In this document: piece by piece, positions 24,040 to 32,819 of the stretch
Position numbering within the stretch: position 1 is the first letter of the stretch
Layout of the letters: every line of letters starts with the position of its first letter
Source of the DNA: an uncultured Bacteroidales bacterium
GTDB taxonomy: Bacteria > Bacteroidota > Bacteroidia > Bacteroidales > UBA932
DNA length: 64,000 nucleotides
NCBI GenBank assembly: GCA_947168525.1
Contig: CAMVMG010000001.1
Coordinates: 372,001 to 436,000 of the forward strand
Reading direction: 5' to 3'
Program-made: the position numbers and the translations under genes
Notes under the pieces: model-generated
What the model saw: the letters and a program-made list of their open reading frames with translations, nothing else
Told to the model about the DNA's origin: nothing
Databases searched by the model: none

Positions 24040-25497
24040 TTATTCCTCATTTGCTTTGTCGTAAATATCCAGTGCAGCGCCCTTGACGGTCTTCCAGGCA
24101 ATGGAGAAGAAGGTGGGTTTCTTCTCTTTGGGAACCTTCACTTTCTTCTTTTTAGGCTCTTTCTTTTTCTCTACAGCGTCGCCGAACTCCTCGGGCGAGA
24201 GCAGGTTTCCGGTCTGTCCTCCTTCCAGTTCCTCGTCGCTGATGGTGTTCACGCCCGGCGTCTCATCGGTCACTTCCACCTCTACGGTATCCTCCTCTTC
24301 CACGGGCCGCTCCGGCACGTTCACGCAGTCCGGCAGATGGTCGTCCTTGGCCGAGAGCACCATGCCGATAGCCGATGTGGCAGCCGTGCTGTACACGCCG
24401 CTTCCCACCGAGGCCGAGAACATGTAGCGGGGATAACCCTTCCGCACATCGTACCCGGACATCTCTTTGAACAAGGTGATAAAGTTGGCCAGTTCCGCAC
24501 TGCCGCCCGTGACCACCACACCGCCGCGGATGGCATTCTGCAGACCGCTTTCCTGGAGGTAGAAGAGAATGGCCTCGATAATCTCCCGGCAGCGGCAATC
24601 GATGATTTCAGAAATATAGCGCACCGGCACTTCCTTGAACGGTTCGGTGAGCCGGATCTGGAGCACTTTCTCGCTCAGGGAGGCCAGTTTGCCGGGCAGG
24701 CAGGCGCCGAAGCGTTTCTTGATCTTCTCCGCCAGGTCTTCGGAGATGGAACATTCCGTGCGGATGTCGCCGGTGATGGCCTTGCCGCCGAAGGGGATGG
24801 AGGCATAATAACGCATGATGCCGCCGTGATAGACCGACAGCGAGGTTACTCCGGCTCCGAAATCCACCAGGGCCACGCCGCTGTTCATCTCTTCGTCCGT
24901 GAGTACGGTTTTGGCCACCACATCCGGCAGGAAGTACTTCTTGGCCACCGCAATCTCCAGGCTGTTGAAAATCTTGTCCAGGGCGGTCGTGGCCCTGCGG
25001 TTGCCGATAAACACCTTGAAGTTTCCCTCCAGCGAGCTGCTCAGGGTGCCCACCACCTCGTTCTCCACCAGCTGGATCTCGTCGTCGATGGAGAAGGACT
25101 GGGCCACCGCCCCGTACATGATCTGCCTGTCGGGGTTGGGCAGGGGATAGGTTTCCAGGGCGATGGACTTCAGGCTCTGCACCTCTTCGTCAGAGATGTA
25201 GTCGTCGGCATTGGTGCGGTCGATCCGGGCCGACGCCGTTACCTGCTCCACCTCGTAGCGGGGCATGCCCACCACCACCTGCAGGATGCGGATCATGAGT
25301 TCGCCCTCTGCCTGGCGGATGGCGTCCCTGAGTTTCTCGGACGCCTTTTTGGGGTTGTGGATGAGGCTGGCGCGGATTCCCTCCGAGGGAGTCTCCCGGT
25401 AGTAGACAATCTGGACGTCGTCTCCGTTTACCCGGGCCACGCAAAGCCCGAATTTGGAGGTTCCCAGATCGATTGAGGCAATATACTTGTCTTCCAT
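24040..25497 (-). CDS. ftsA: cell division protein FtsA
   Basis: 485 residues of the actin-like ATPase family (IASIDLGTSKFGLCVA, ALVDFGAGVTSLSVY, GGVVVTGGSAEL). FtsA anchors FtsZ to the inner membrane. A long, acidic-then-basic C-terminal extension (EEEDTVEVEVTD, then KKKEPKKKKVKVPKEKK) precedes the terminal helix SIAWKTVKGAALDIY, which is likely the membrane-targeting amphipathic helix. Such extensions are common in Bacteroidetes FtsA. The ATG at 25497 is used; an earlier ATG at 25521 would add eight residues absent in relatives. Confidence 0.96.
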   Translation of the reverse strand: MEDKYIASIDLGTSKFGLCVARVNGDDVQIVYYRETPSEGIRASLIHNPKKASEKLRDAIRQAEGELMIRILQVVVGMPRYEVEQVTASARIDRTNADDYISDEEVQSLKSIALETYPLPNPDRQIMYGAVAQSFSIDDEIQLVENEVVGTLSSSLEGNFKVFIGNRRATTALDKIFNSLEIAVAKKYFLPDVVAKTVLTDEEMNSGVALVDFGAGVTSLSVYHGGIMRYYASIPFGGKAITGDIRTECSISEDLAEKIKKRFGACLPGKLASLSEKVLQIRLTEPFKEVPVRYISEIIDCRCREIIEAILFYLQESGLQNAIRGGVVVTGGSAELANFITLFKEMSGYDVRKGYPRYMFSASVGSGVYSTAATSAIGMVLSAKDDHLPDCVNVPERPVEEEDTVEVEVTDETPGVNTISDEELEGGQTGNLLSPEEFGDAVEKKKEPKKKKVKVPKEKKPTFFSIAWKTVKGAALDIYDKANEE

Positions 25498-25508
25498 ATC
25501 TTTGAGTT

Positions 25509-26291
25509 TTATCTTCTGCAAATCAACTGTCCCCGGTAGCGGAGGTCAACACTGGCGTAATAACCGGGATCTTTGGACGGGACCACGGCCTCGTAGTAGC
25601 TTCTCATCAGCAGGAGTTTCTCCTGTACGCGTACCGGCTCCCCGAAGATGAACTTTTCCTTGCCCTCCCTGGGCAGCAGGATCAGGTTTCCCCCCTCGTC
25701 CACCCGGATTTCCCGAATGTTGTTCTCCCACACCGACCCCCTGATGTAGCTCACCAGGCCGATAATCTGTTTCAGCCAGGCCTCCTCCCGGGGGTCTTCC
25801 CGGGTTCCCTTGAAGCCCCGTTCCACTTTCAGGGGCAGCTTCCCGCTCACCACCGGGACATCCACCGATCCCCGGGCCTGCAGCGGGAAAATGTACGCAC
25901 CGGCGTCGGCATAATAGCCGTTGCGGCCGTCGTCAAAACGCACCACAGGCTCCCGCTGGCTGATCTCCAGGTGCAGGATGCCGTCGTCCGTGAGCCAGGC
26001 CTCGCAGCCCTTTACGGCGCTCCGGCTCAGCACCAGGGATTCAATCCGGTCCAGGTTCACGCTGTCCAGCGGCAGGCCCACGTAGGCGTGATAGTCTTCG
26101 TTCAGCCACTTTTCGATGTCTTCCTTCCCCACAAAGTTCCGCTGTGCACTGTCCAGCACAGTTACCTGAATCCCGCTCTGGCAGGTCCGGGTACGGCGCT
26201 CCTTCGTGGCCATCCGGGTGGTGAGCATCCAGACAGCCAGGCAGGCGAGAACAGTGAGAAGGCCGAGGCCTCTGCGGACAATGGGTTTCAT
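25509..26291 (-). CDS. ftsQ: cell division protein FtsQ
   Basis: 260 residues: a short cytoplasmic N-terminus, one membrane span (LGLLTVLACLAVWMLTT) and an extracytoplasmic part with POTRA-like and beta domains (IQVTVLDSAQRNFVGKEDIEKWL). Bacteroidetes FtsQ is weakly conserved; position between murC and ftsA is the strongest support. It links early and late division proteins. The ATG at 26291 is taken; an in-frame GTG at 26303 is also possible. Confidence 0.88.
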   Translation of the reverse strand: MKPIVRRGLGLLTVLACLAVWMLTTRMATKERRTRTCQSGIQVTVLDSAQRNFVGKEDIEKWLNEDYHAYVGLPLDSVNLDRIESLVLSRSAVKGCEAWLTDDGILHLEISQREPVVRFDDGRNGYYADAGAYIFPLQARGSVDVPVVSGKLPLKVERGFKGTREDPREEAWLKQIIGLVSYIRGSVWENNIREIRVDEGGNLILLPREGKEKFIFGEPVRVQEKLLLMRSYYEAVVPSKDPGYYASVDLRYRGQLICRR

Positions 26292-26309
26292 TTCATGGAA
26301 CACTAAATG

Positions 26310-27656
26310 TTAACGTGCCTGGAGCATTTCGGTGATGGGGGCGATGAAGCGGTCGATGTTGCCCGCGCCGAAGGTGGCCAGCACATCCAGTGGCTCGTCG
26401 GCAAGGTAGTCCATCAGTTCTTCCTTCTTAAGCAGGACTTTCTCCGGGGCGGTGACATCTTTGAAAATCATCTCCGAACTTACGCCGGGGATGGGCTCTT
26501 CGCGGGCCGGGTAGATATCCAGCAGGATCAACTTGTCCACGGCCGACAGGGCCTTCGCGAATTCTTCCGCGAAATCCCGGGTCCGCGTGTACAGATGCGG
26601 CTGGAAGATGGCGGTGAGCTTCCTCCCGGGGAAGATGTCCCGCATGGAGGAGATAGCGCTCGCGAGCTCGGCCGGATGGTGGGCATAGTCGTCGATGTAG
26701 GAGAGTCCGGGCGTGTTCACATGCACTTCCAGGCGCCTTTTCACCCCTTCAAAGGTACCGATGGCCTTCTTCACCGCTGCCGGTGCAATCCCGTAGGTGA
26801 GGGCGATGGCGGCCGCCGCGATGCTGTTCTCCGCGTTCACCCAGCCGGGGACTCCCACGCGGATGTCTTCCAGGATGCCGCCCGGATAGCGGAGGTCGTA
26901 ATGGAAACAACCCAGTTCGTCGGCCTTGGGGGAGATGGCGTAAAAATCGGCCCCGGGGTCTGTATAATGATAGGTCAGTAATTGTGCGGGGGTGTCTTCC
27001 TGCGTGATGGGGGTGCCTTTCTTGGCGATGAGGGTGCCGCTGGTCTGGGAGGCGAAGGTCTTGAAGGCTTCCACCACGTGGGCATAGTCGCCGTAGATGT
27101 CCAGATGGTCCGGGTCTACGGCCGTGATTACGGCAATCTCCGGGAACAGTTGCAGGAAGGAACGGTCGAACTCGTCGGCCTCGGCCACCACCGTAGGGGT
27201 GTGGCTCATCAGGAGGTTACTCCCGTAGTTGCGGGAAATGCCTCCCAGGAAGGCCGAGCATCCCTCGCCGCTCTCCGTGAGGATGTGGGCAGTAAGGGTG
27301 GAGGTGGTGGTTTTCCCATGGGTGCCGGCTACGGCCAGGCAGCGCTGTCCGCGGGCGATCTCTCCCAGGATGCGGGAGCGCTTGAACAGGGCGTAGCCGC
27401 CCTCCGTCACCTTTTTTAACTCCCCGAGGTCCATGGGAACGGCGGGGGTATAGACTACCAGGGTGTCTTCCACCTGGTCCGGGACCAGGTCTGGCCGGTC
27501 CTCATAATGGACCGGGATGCCTTCCTGCTCCAGCTGGGCCGTAAGTTCGGAGGGCGTGCGGTCGTAGCCGCTCACCTCGTAGCCCTTGAACTTATAGTAG
27601 CGGGCCAGGGCGCTCATCCCAATTCCGCCGATGCCGATGAAATAGACGTGATTCAT
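26310..27656 (-). CDS. murC: UDP-N-acetylmuramate--L-alanine ligase
   Basis: 448 residues, Mur ligase family. The N-terminal Rossmann motif VYFIGIGGIGMSALARY, the ATP-binding VAGTHGKTTTSTLTA and the DYAHHPAELAS stretch in the C-terminal domain are all present. It adds the first residue of the stem peptide to UDP-MurNAc in the cytoplasm. It starts four bases after the murG stop and is followed closely by ftsQ. Confidence 0.98.
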   Translation of the reverse strand: MNHVYFIGIGGIGMSALARYYKFKGYEVSGYDRTPSELTAQLEQEGIPVHYEDRPDLVPDQVEDTLVVYTPAVPMDLGELKKVTEGGYALFKRSRILGEIARGQRCLAVAGTHGKTTTSTLTAHILTESGEGCSAFLGGISRNYGSNLLMSHTPTVVAEADEFDRSFLQLFPEIAVITAVDPDHLDIYGDYAHVVEAFKTFASQTSGTLIAKKGTPITQEDTPAQLLTYHYTDPGADFYAISPKADELGCFHYDLRYPGGILEDIRVGVPGWVNAENSIAAAAIALTYGIAPAAVKKAIGTFEGVKRRLEVHVNTPGLSYIDDYAHHPAELASAISSMRDIFPGRKLTAIFQPHLYTRTRDFAEEFAKALSAVDKLILLDIYPAREEPIPGVSSEMIFKDVTAPEKVLLKKEELMDYLADEPLDVLATFGAGNIDRFIAPITEMLQAR

Positions 27657-27660
27657 ATCC

Positions 27661-28812
27661 TTATCCCTTTAGGTTCTCTTTCCTGGCCACCCGATATACC
27701 TCGTCGCAGATCACCTGCGCAGCGTCCGTGAGGGCCATTCCCCGGGCGTTTTCCTCCAGTGTGGCAATCCGGTCGGGGTTGCTGAGCAGGCCGATGGCCA
27801 CCGGCAGCAGCTCGTCCACGGCGTCGGCATCCCGGACCAGCATGGCGGCGTCTTTGCGCACCAGCGCCATGGCATTGTGCGTCTGGTGGTCTTCGGCCAC
27901 GTTAGGCGAAGGGACGAACACGGTGGCCTTCCCCATGGCGCAGAGCTCCGACACCGTGCTGGCGCCACTGCGGGAGATCACGACGTCGGCCGCTGCATAC
28001 GCCAGGTCCATGCGGGAGATAAAGTCAAAGTGGAAGATGCCTCGGATGTCCGGATGCGCCTCCATGAAGCTGTCCGTGTCTTTCTTATAGTATTTGCCGC
28101 ACTGCCAGATCACTTCCAATTGTTCCCCGCCGGTGCAGCCGTTCTGGATCCAGTGTTTCATCGCCCGGTTCAGCGTGCCGCTTCCCAGGCTGCCTCCCAC
28201 TACGAAGAGGTGTTTTTTGGCCGCGTCCAGGCCGTAGAACTGCATGGCTTCGGCCTTCATTTCTGTGGTGGGCGGTGCAGAGACAGCCTTCCGGATGGGA
28301 TTCCCGGAAAGCACCAGTTTCTCTTTCGGGAAGAATTTATCCATGCCTTCGTAGGCCACGCAGATGGACTGGACCCTGTTCCCCAGCAGTTTATTGGTGA
28401 GGCCGGCAAAGCCGTTCTGTTCCTGGATCACGGCGGGAATCTTCATCCCCGTGGCGGCCCATAGCAGGGGAGCGCTGGCATATCCGCCTACGCCCACCAC
28501 CACGTCCGGGGCAAACTCCCGGATAATCTTGCGGGCCTTCCGGACACTGCCCAGCACCTTGAAAGGCACCTGGAGGTCGTTCCAGATGTTCTTCAGGGTA
28601 AGCTGGCGCTGCATGCCCACAATCGGGAGCCCCACAATCCGGAATCCTTCCGCAGGGACCTTCTCCATTTCCATCTTCCCCTCGGCTCCCACAAAGAGAA
28701 TCTCCGTTGCAGGATTCAGTTCCTTCAGTTTATGGCCGATGGATACGGCCGGAAAAATGTGTCCGCCCGTTCCGCCGCCGCTGATGATGACTCTGAGTGC
28801 TTTGTATTCCAT
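27661..28812 (-). CDS. murG: UDP-GlcNAc--lipid I GlcNAc transferase
   Basis: 383 residues, GT28 family. The N-terminal glycine loop ISGGGTGGHIFPAVSIG and the C-terminal donor site (SRSGASTVSELCAMGKATVF) are typical. It makes lipid II from lipid I on the inner face of the membrane. The ATG at 28812 follows the ftsW stop by one base; this decides the start against longer frames. Confidence 0.97.
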   Translation of the reverse strand: MEYKALRVIISGGGTGGHIFPAVSIGHKLKELNPATEILFVGAEGKMEMEKVPAEGFRIVGLPIVGMQRQLTLKNIWNDLQVPFKVLGSVRKARKIIREFAPDVVVGVGGYASAPLLWAATGMKIPAVIQEQNGFAGLTNKLLGNRVQSICVAYEGMDKFFPKEKLVLSGNPIRKAVSAPPTTEMKAEAMQFYGLDAAKKHLFVVGGSLGSGTLNRAMKHWIQNGCTGGEQLEVIWQCGKYYKKDTDSFMEAHPDIRGIFHFDFISRMDLAYAAADVVISRSGASTVSELCAMGKATVFVPSPNVAEDHQTHNAMALVRKDAAMLVRDADAVDELLPVAIGLLSNPDRIATLEENARGMALTDAAQVICDEVYRVARKENLKG

Positions 28813-28813
28813 G

Positions 28814-30178
28814 TTATGCTGTGGTATTCTGGGTCCATTCGTTCGCGTCATGTTCGATGATCGGGGCGGCCTCGGCCTCGCGGCGCGCCATGTTCTCCCG
28901 GGCGTCCTTGGAGATGGACAGCAGGATGCCGAACACCAGGCTGAACACCAGCAGGGCATTGGTCCCGTGGCTCACCAGGGGGAGTGTCTGGCCGGTCTGG
29001 GGCACCAGCGGCAGGTGGACGTTCACCGCCATGTGCATGAACGCCTGTCCGGTGACCAGGATGATAAGGCCCGTCACAATCATTTTGTCGTAGTATTTGT
29101 CGCACTCCTTGGCCACCATGGTTCCCCGGGCCAGGAGGCTGAAGTACAGCAGGATAATCAGTGCAGCTCCCCAGAGGCCAGTTTCTTCTATGATGAAGCT
29201 GAACATGTAGTCGCCGAAGATCACCGGAACGGCATACTTCTGGGTAGAGTTCCCGATCCCTTTCCCCAGCAGGCCGCCTTCCTTGATGGCCAGCATGGCC
29301 CCTACCGGCTGCTTCAGTTCGTCCCGGGCATCGTTCCATTCCCTGGACCCGCGCGGGGCGGAGAGGAGCACCTTCATCGTGGCGTCATCGTCCTGGGTGA
29401 TACGGCTGATGGCCGTGCCAATCCGGCTTTCCTTCAGCAGACCGGTCTTGTAGGCCCCGAACATGAGCCCCACGCCCACCAGCAAGGCTGCGATCATGAT
29501 GCCGATGTCTTTTCCGTCGATGCCGCCCACCAGGATCATCAGGATCATGATGGCCCCGATGAAGAGGGCCGACGAGTTGGAGCCCATCATCACCATGAAC
29601 GTGACCAGGCCGATGGGCAGGTAGATATAGAACACTTTCTGCCAGAATTCCTTCCCGAGGAAAGCGAGGCGGGGGATTTTCTCCGACAGCAGGGAGGCCC
29701 AGCGGAAGCCGTGGCTCTTGTACGTATCCAGCGCCCAGCCCAGGTACATGATCATGAACAGCTTCACGAATTCATAGACATGAATCTGCTTGCCGGCTAC
29801 CACCAGGATACGCCGGGCGCCGTTGATGGAGCCAGCCTTGACGATGCCAAGGTTCAGGTTGAACACCAGCACCACCAGGATGGCGAAGCTCACGACAAAG
29901 CCCAGCATGGACAGTTTCCGGTACAATTCTACGCGGCCGAAGTAATAGAGCAGGAAGATAATCACGAAGCCCACCGCCACGGCCTTCAGCTGGTCCACCA
30001 TGATGCTCATCCGGTCGCTGCCCAGTTCCCGGGCCAGGAGCGGCGTGGAACTGAACACCGAGATCACGGAAATGAGCATCAGGAACAGGGCAATCAGAAA
30101 GATCACTTTGTCCCCGCTGAAGCGGTCCATCAGGTTCCACAGGAACCCCAGCGTACTAGACTTCTGCTTTTCTTCCAT
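28814..30178 (-). CDS. ftsW: SEDS peptidoglycan polymerase FtsW
   Basis: 454 residues with about ten membrane segments. SEDS landmarks: ARRILVVAGKQIHVYEFVKL (usual position of SFQPSE), the large loop with GIGNSTQKYAVPV, and LVSHGTNALLVFSLVFGIL near the end. FtsW polymerises septal glycan strands together with the penicillin-binding protein encoded upstream in the cluster. Confidence 0.95.
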   Translation of the reverse strand: MEEKQKSSTLGFLWNLMDRFSGDKVIFLIALFLMLISVISVFSSTPLLARELGSDRMSIMVDQLKAVAVGFVIIFLLYYFGRVELYRKLSMLGFVVSFAILVVLVFNLNLGIVKAGSINGARRILVVAGKQIHVYEFVKLFMIMYLGWALDTYKSHGFRWASLLSEKIPRLAFLGKEFWQKVFYIYLPIGLVTFMVMMGSNSSALFIGAIMILMILVGGIDGKDIGIMIAALLVGVGLMFGAYKTGLLKESRIGTAISRITQDDDATMKVLLSAPRGSREWNDARDELKQPVGAMLAIKEGGLLGKGIGNSTQKYAVPVIFGDYMFSFIIEETGLWGAALIILLYFSLLARGTMVAKECDKYYDKMIVTGLIILVTGQAFMHMAVNVHLPLVPQTGQTLPLVSHGTNALLVFSLVFGILLSISKDARENMARREAEAAPIIEHDANEWTQNTTA

Positions 30179-30188
30179 AAAAGTATCG

Positions 30189-31523
30189 TTACAGGCTTCG
30201 GACGGCAGCCTTGAACTGCTCGCCCCGGTCTTCGTAATTCTTGAACAGGTCGAAGCTGGCGCAGCAGGGGCTCAGGAGCACCACGTCTCCTTCCCTCGCC
30301 AGCCTGGAGGCTTTCTGTACGGCTTCTTCGGCACTGTGCGCATCCGTCATCTCGCTTACCATCCCCTCGAAGGCAGCGTGGATCTTGCTGTTGTCCACAC
30401 CCAGGCACACGATGGCCTTTACTTTCTCACGGACCAGGTCGTTGAGGACGCTGTAGTCGTTCCCTTTGTCGGTTCCGCCCACTATCCACACCACCGGACG
30501 CTTCTGGCATTCCAGGGCGTACCAGGCGCTGTCCACGTTGGTTGCCTTGGAGTCGTTGATGTACAGCACGTCCTTGATGCTCAGCACGGGCTCCAGCCGA
30601 TGTTCGATAGGCTGGAAGGTGGCCAGGGACTGCCGGATCACCGCATTGTCGATGCCCGTCACCTTGGCGGCCAGGGCGGCGGCCATGGAGTTGTAGATAT
30701 TGTGCTTGCCGCCCAGGGCCAGCTCCTCCAGGAAAATGTCGGTCTCCTCCTTCTCGTAGCGGAGCACGATCTTGTCGTCGCGGAGGAAAGCGCCCTCCTT
30801 CACTTCCTTCTCCTGGGAGAATGGCAGCATCTTGCAGCGGAGCACGATGTTGGAAAGATGGCCGATGGTGATGTCGTCGTCGGAGTCGAAGATGAAACAG
30901 TCGTCCGGACGCAGGTTCCGGGTGATGTTGAACTTGGCAGCCACGTAATTCTCCATCTTGTGGTCATAGCGGTCCAGGTGGTCCGGCGTAATGTTGGTGA
31001 TAATGGCGATATCCGGCCGGAAGTCATAGATGTCGTCCAGCTGGAAACTGCTGATTTCCAGCACATAATAGTCAAAGTGCTCGGTGGCTACCTGATAGGC
31101 GTAACTCTGACCGATGTTGCCGCCCAGGCCCACGTTCAGCCCTGCATTCTTGAGCAGGTAATAGATGAGGGAGGTGGTGGTGGTCTTCCCGTTTGACCCG
31201 GTGATGCAGATCTTCCTGGCACTGTCGTACCGGCTGGCGAACTCGATCTCGGAAACCACCCGGATGCCCTTTTCGCGAATCTTCTGCACCATGGGGACCG
31301 TTCCCGGGATGCCGGGGCTCTTGACCACTTCGTCGGCATTGAGGATTAACTCTTCACTGTGCCGGCCCTCTTCGAAGGGGATGTCCCACTTTCTCAAGGT
31401 ATTGGCATACTGCTCCTTAATCTGTCCCTTGTCACTGAGGAACACATCGAATCCTTTCACTTTTGCGAGCACGGCGGCTCCTACGCCGCTCTCTGCTCCT
31501 CCAAGAACAACAACTCTAGACAT
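30189..31523 (-). CDS. murD: UDP-N-acetylmuramoylalanine--D-glutamate ligase
   Basis: 444 residues, Mur ligase family: VVVLGGAESGVGAAVLAK, the ATP site ITGSNGKTTTTSL, NITPDHLDRYD and NDSKATNVDSAW. It adds D-Glu to the UDP-MurNAc-Ala precursor. It begins three bases after mraY ends. Confidence 0.98.
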   Translation of the reverse strand: MSRVVVLGGAESGVGAAVLAKVKGFDVFLSDKGQIKEQYANTLRKWDIPFEEGRHSEELILNADEVVKSPGIPGTVPMVQKIREKGIRVVSEIEFASRYDSARKICITGSNGKTTTTSLIYYLLKNAGLNVGLGGNIGQSYAYQVATEHFDYYVLEISSFQLDDIYDFRPDIAIITNITPDHLDRYDHKMENYVAAKFNITRNLRPDDCFIFDSDDDITIGHLSNIVLRCKMLPFSQEKEVKEGAFLRDDKIVLRYEKEETDIFLEELALGGKHNIYNSMAAALAAKVTGIDNAVIRQSLATFQPIEHRLEPVLSIKDVLYINDSKATNVDSAWYALECQKRPVVWIVGGTDKGNDYSVLNDLVREKVKAIVCLGVDNSKIHAAFEGMVSEMTDAHSAEEAVQKASRLAREGDVVLLSPCCASFDLFKNYEDRGEQFKAAVRSL

Positions 31524-31526
31524 ACG

Positions 31527-32819
31527 CTACCTTAACTTTAACAATGCCAGTGTACTCACTGCCAGTATAATTCCCACGATCCAGAAGCGGACCGTAATTT
31601 TTGCTTCGTGCTGCGCCGGGACCGGTTTGGGGAAGATGACCGGGCCTTCCGGCGCCTTCTTGTCCTGATAATGGTGATGGAGCGGGGTCATGCTCCAGAT
31701 CCGGTGTCCCACGCCGGTTTTTTTCCTGGTTATCCGGAAATAGGCGCGCTGCAGCAGTACCGACAGGCTCTCCACGAAGAAAACTCCGCACAGCAGCGGC
31801 AGCAGCAACTCTTTCCGCATCAGGACGGCGCTCACACCGATGATTCCACCGATGGTCAGGCTTCCCGTGTCACCCATGAACACCTGGGCGGGGAAGGAGT
31901 TGAACCACAGGAATCCAATCAGGGCTCCTACAAAGGCACTCATGAAGATGGCAATCTCTCCGGAGCCCGGTATATACATGATATTCAGATAGGTGGAATT
32001 GATCAAGTTGCCTCCCAGCCAGGCCAGGATACCCAGTACAACCCCTACGACGGCCGATGTCCCCGCCGCCAGTCCGTCCAGTCCGTCGGTCAGGTTGGTC
32101 CCGTTGGAGCAGGCCGTGATTACCAGCACGATCATCAGCACATAAATGGCCCATTTGGCATACCAGCCCCAAGTCCCTTTCACGGGCGAGAGCCACCTGT
32201 AGTCGAACTCGTGATTCTTCACGAAGGGGATGGTGGTCTTGGTGCTTTTCACCACGTCTTCATGGACATAGCGTCCGGAGGTGACGGTAGTCTCTGTCTC
32301 CAGCATGCGCTCCACGCTCTCGGGCACTTCCACCTTCTCGCGCACCACGATATCCGGGCTCATCCATACGGTCAGGCCCACGATAAAGCCCAGTACAACC
32401 TGTCCCAGCAGTTTTCCCTTCTCCGACATGCCTTCCTTGTTGTGCTTGAATACCTTGATGTAGTCGTCGGTGAAGCCCAGGGCGCCGCACCACAGCGTGC
32501 TCACGATCAGCAGAATCACATAGATGCTGGTGAGGTCGCAGAACAACAGTACGCCCGTCATCACGGACAGGATGATGATGACACCACCCATCGTAGGGGT
32601 TCCCTTCTTCTCAATCTGCCCCTGCAGGCCCAGGTCGCGCACAGTCTCGCCAATCTGCTTCATTTGCAGCCAGCGGATAATCCGCTTGCCCGCCATCAGA
32701 GCGGTAAGGACGGCTGTGACGGCTGCCAGGATGGCCCTGAAGCTCAGATAGTGCATCAGGCCGATGCCGGGGAAATCGACACCGATACTCTCCAGATATT
32801 GGAACAGGTGGTAAATCAT
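31527..32819 (-). CDS. mraY: phospho-N-acetylmuramoyl-pentapeptide transferase
   Basis: 430 residues with about ten membrane helices. The catalytic stretches KKGTPTMGGVIII, LGFTDDYIK, NLTDGLDGLAAGTS and FMGDTGSLTIGG are intact. It forms lipid I at the inner membrane. A loop of about 60 residues (around VEVPESVERMLETET and TTIPFVKNHEFDY) is longer than in E. coli; Bacteroidetes MraY commonly has this. It overlaps murE by four bases. Confidence 0.98.
   Translation of the reverse strand: MIYHLFQYLESIGVDFPGIGLMHYLSFRAILAAVTAVLTALMAGKRIIRWLQMKQIGETVRDLGLQGQIEKKGTPTMGGVIIILSVMTGVLLFCDLTSIYVILLIVSTLWCGALGFTDDYIKVFKHNKEGMSEKGKLLGQVVLGFIVGLTVWMSPDIVVREKVEVPESVERMLETETTVTSGRYVHEDVVKSTKTTIPFVKNHEFDYRWLSPVKGTWGWYAKWAIYVLMIVLVITACSNGTNLTDGLDGLAAGTSAVVGVVLGILAWLGGNLINSTYLNIMYIPGSGEIAIFMSAFVGALIGFLWFNSFPAQVFMGDTGSLTIGGIIGVSAVLMRKELLLPLLCGVFFVESLSVLLQRAYFRITRKKTGVGHRIWSMTPLHHHYQDKKAPEGPVIFPKPVPAQHEAKITVRFWIVGIILAVSTLALLKLR

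Noticed and set aside
22672..25476. Long plus-strand frames antisense to ftsZ/ftsA (and similar ones opposite pnp, murD-mraY, murE and ftsI)
   Set aside because: Shadows of strongly biased codon use in GC-rich genes; each is opposite a well-identified enzyme.
32190..32370. Loop insertion in mraY as a fourth palindromic element
   Set aside because: The DNA is not palindromic and the longer loop is normal for Bacteroidetes MraY.
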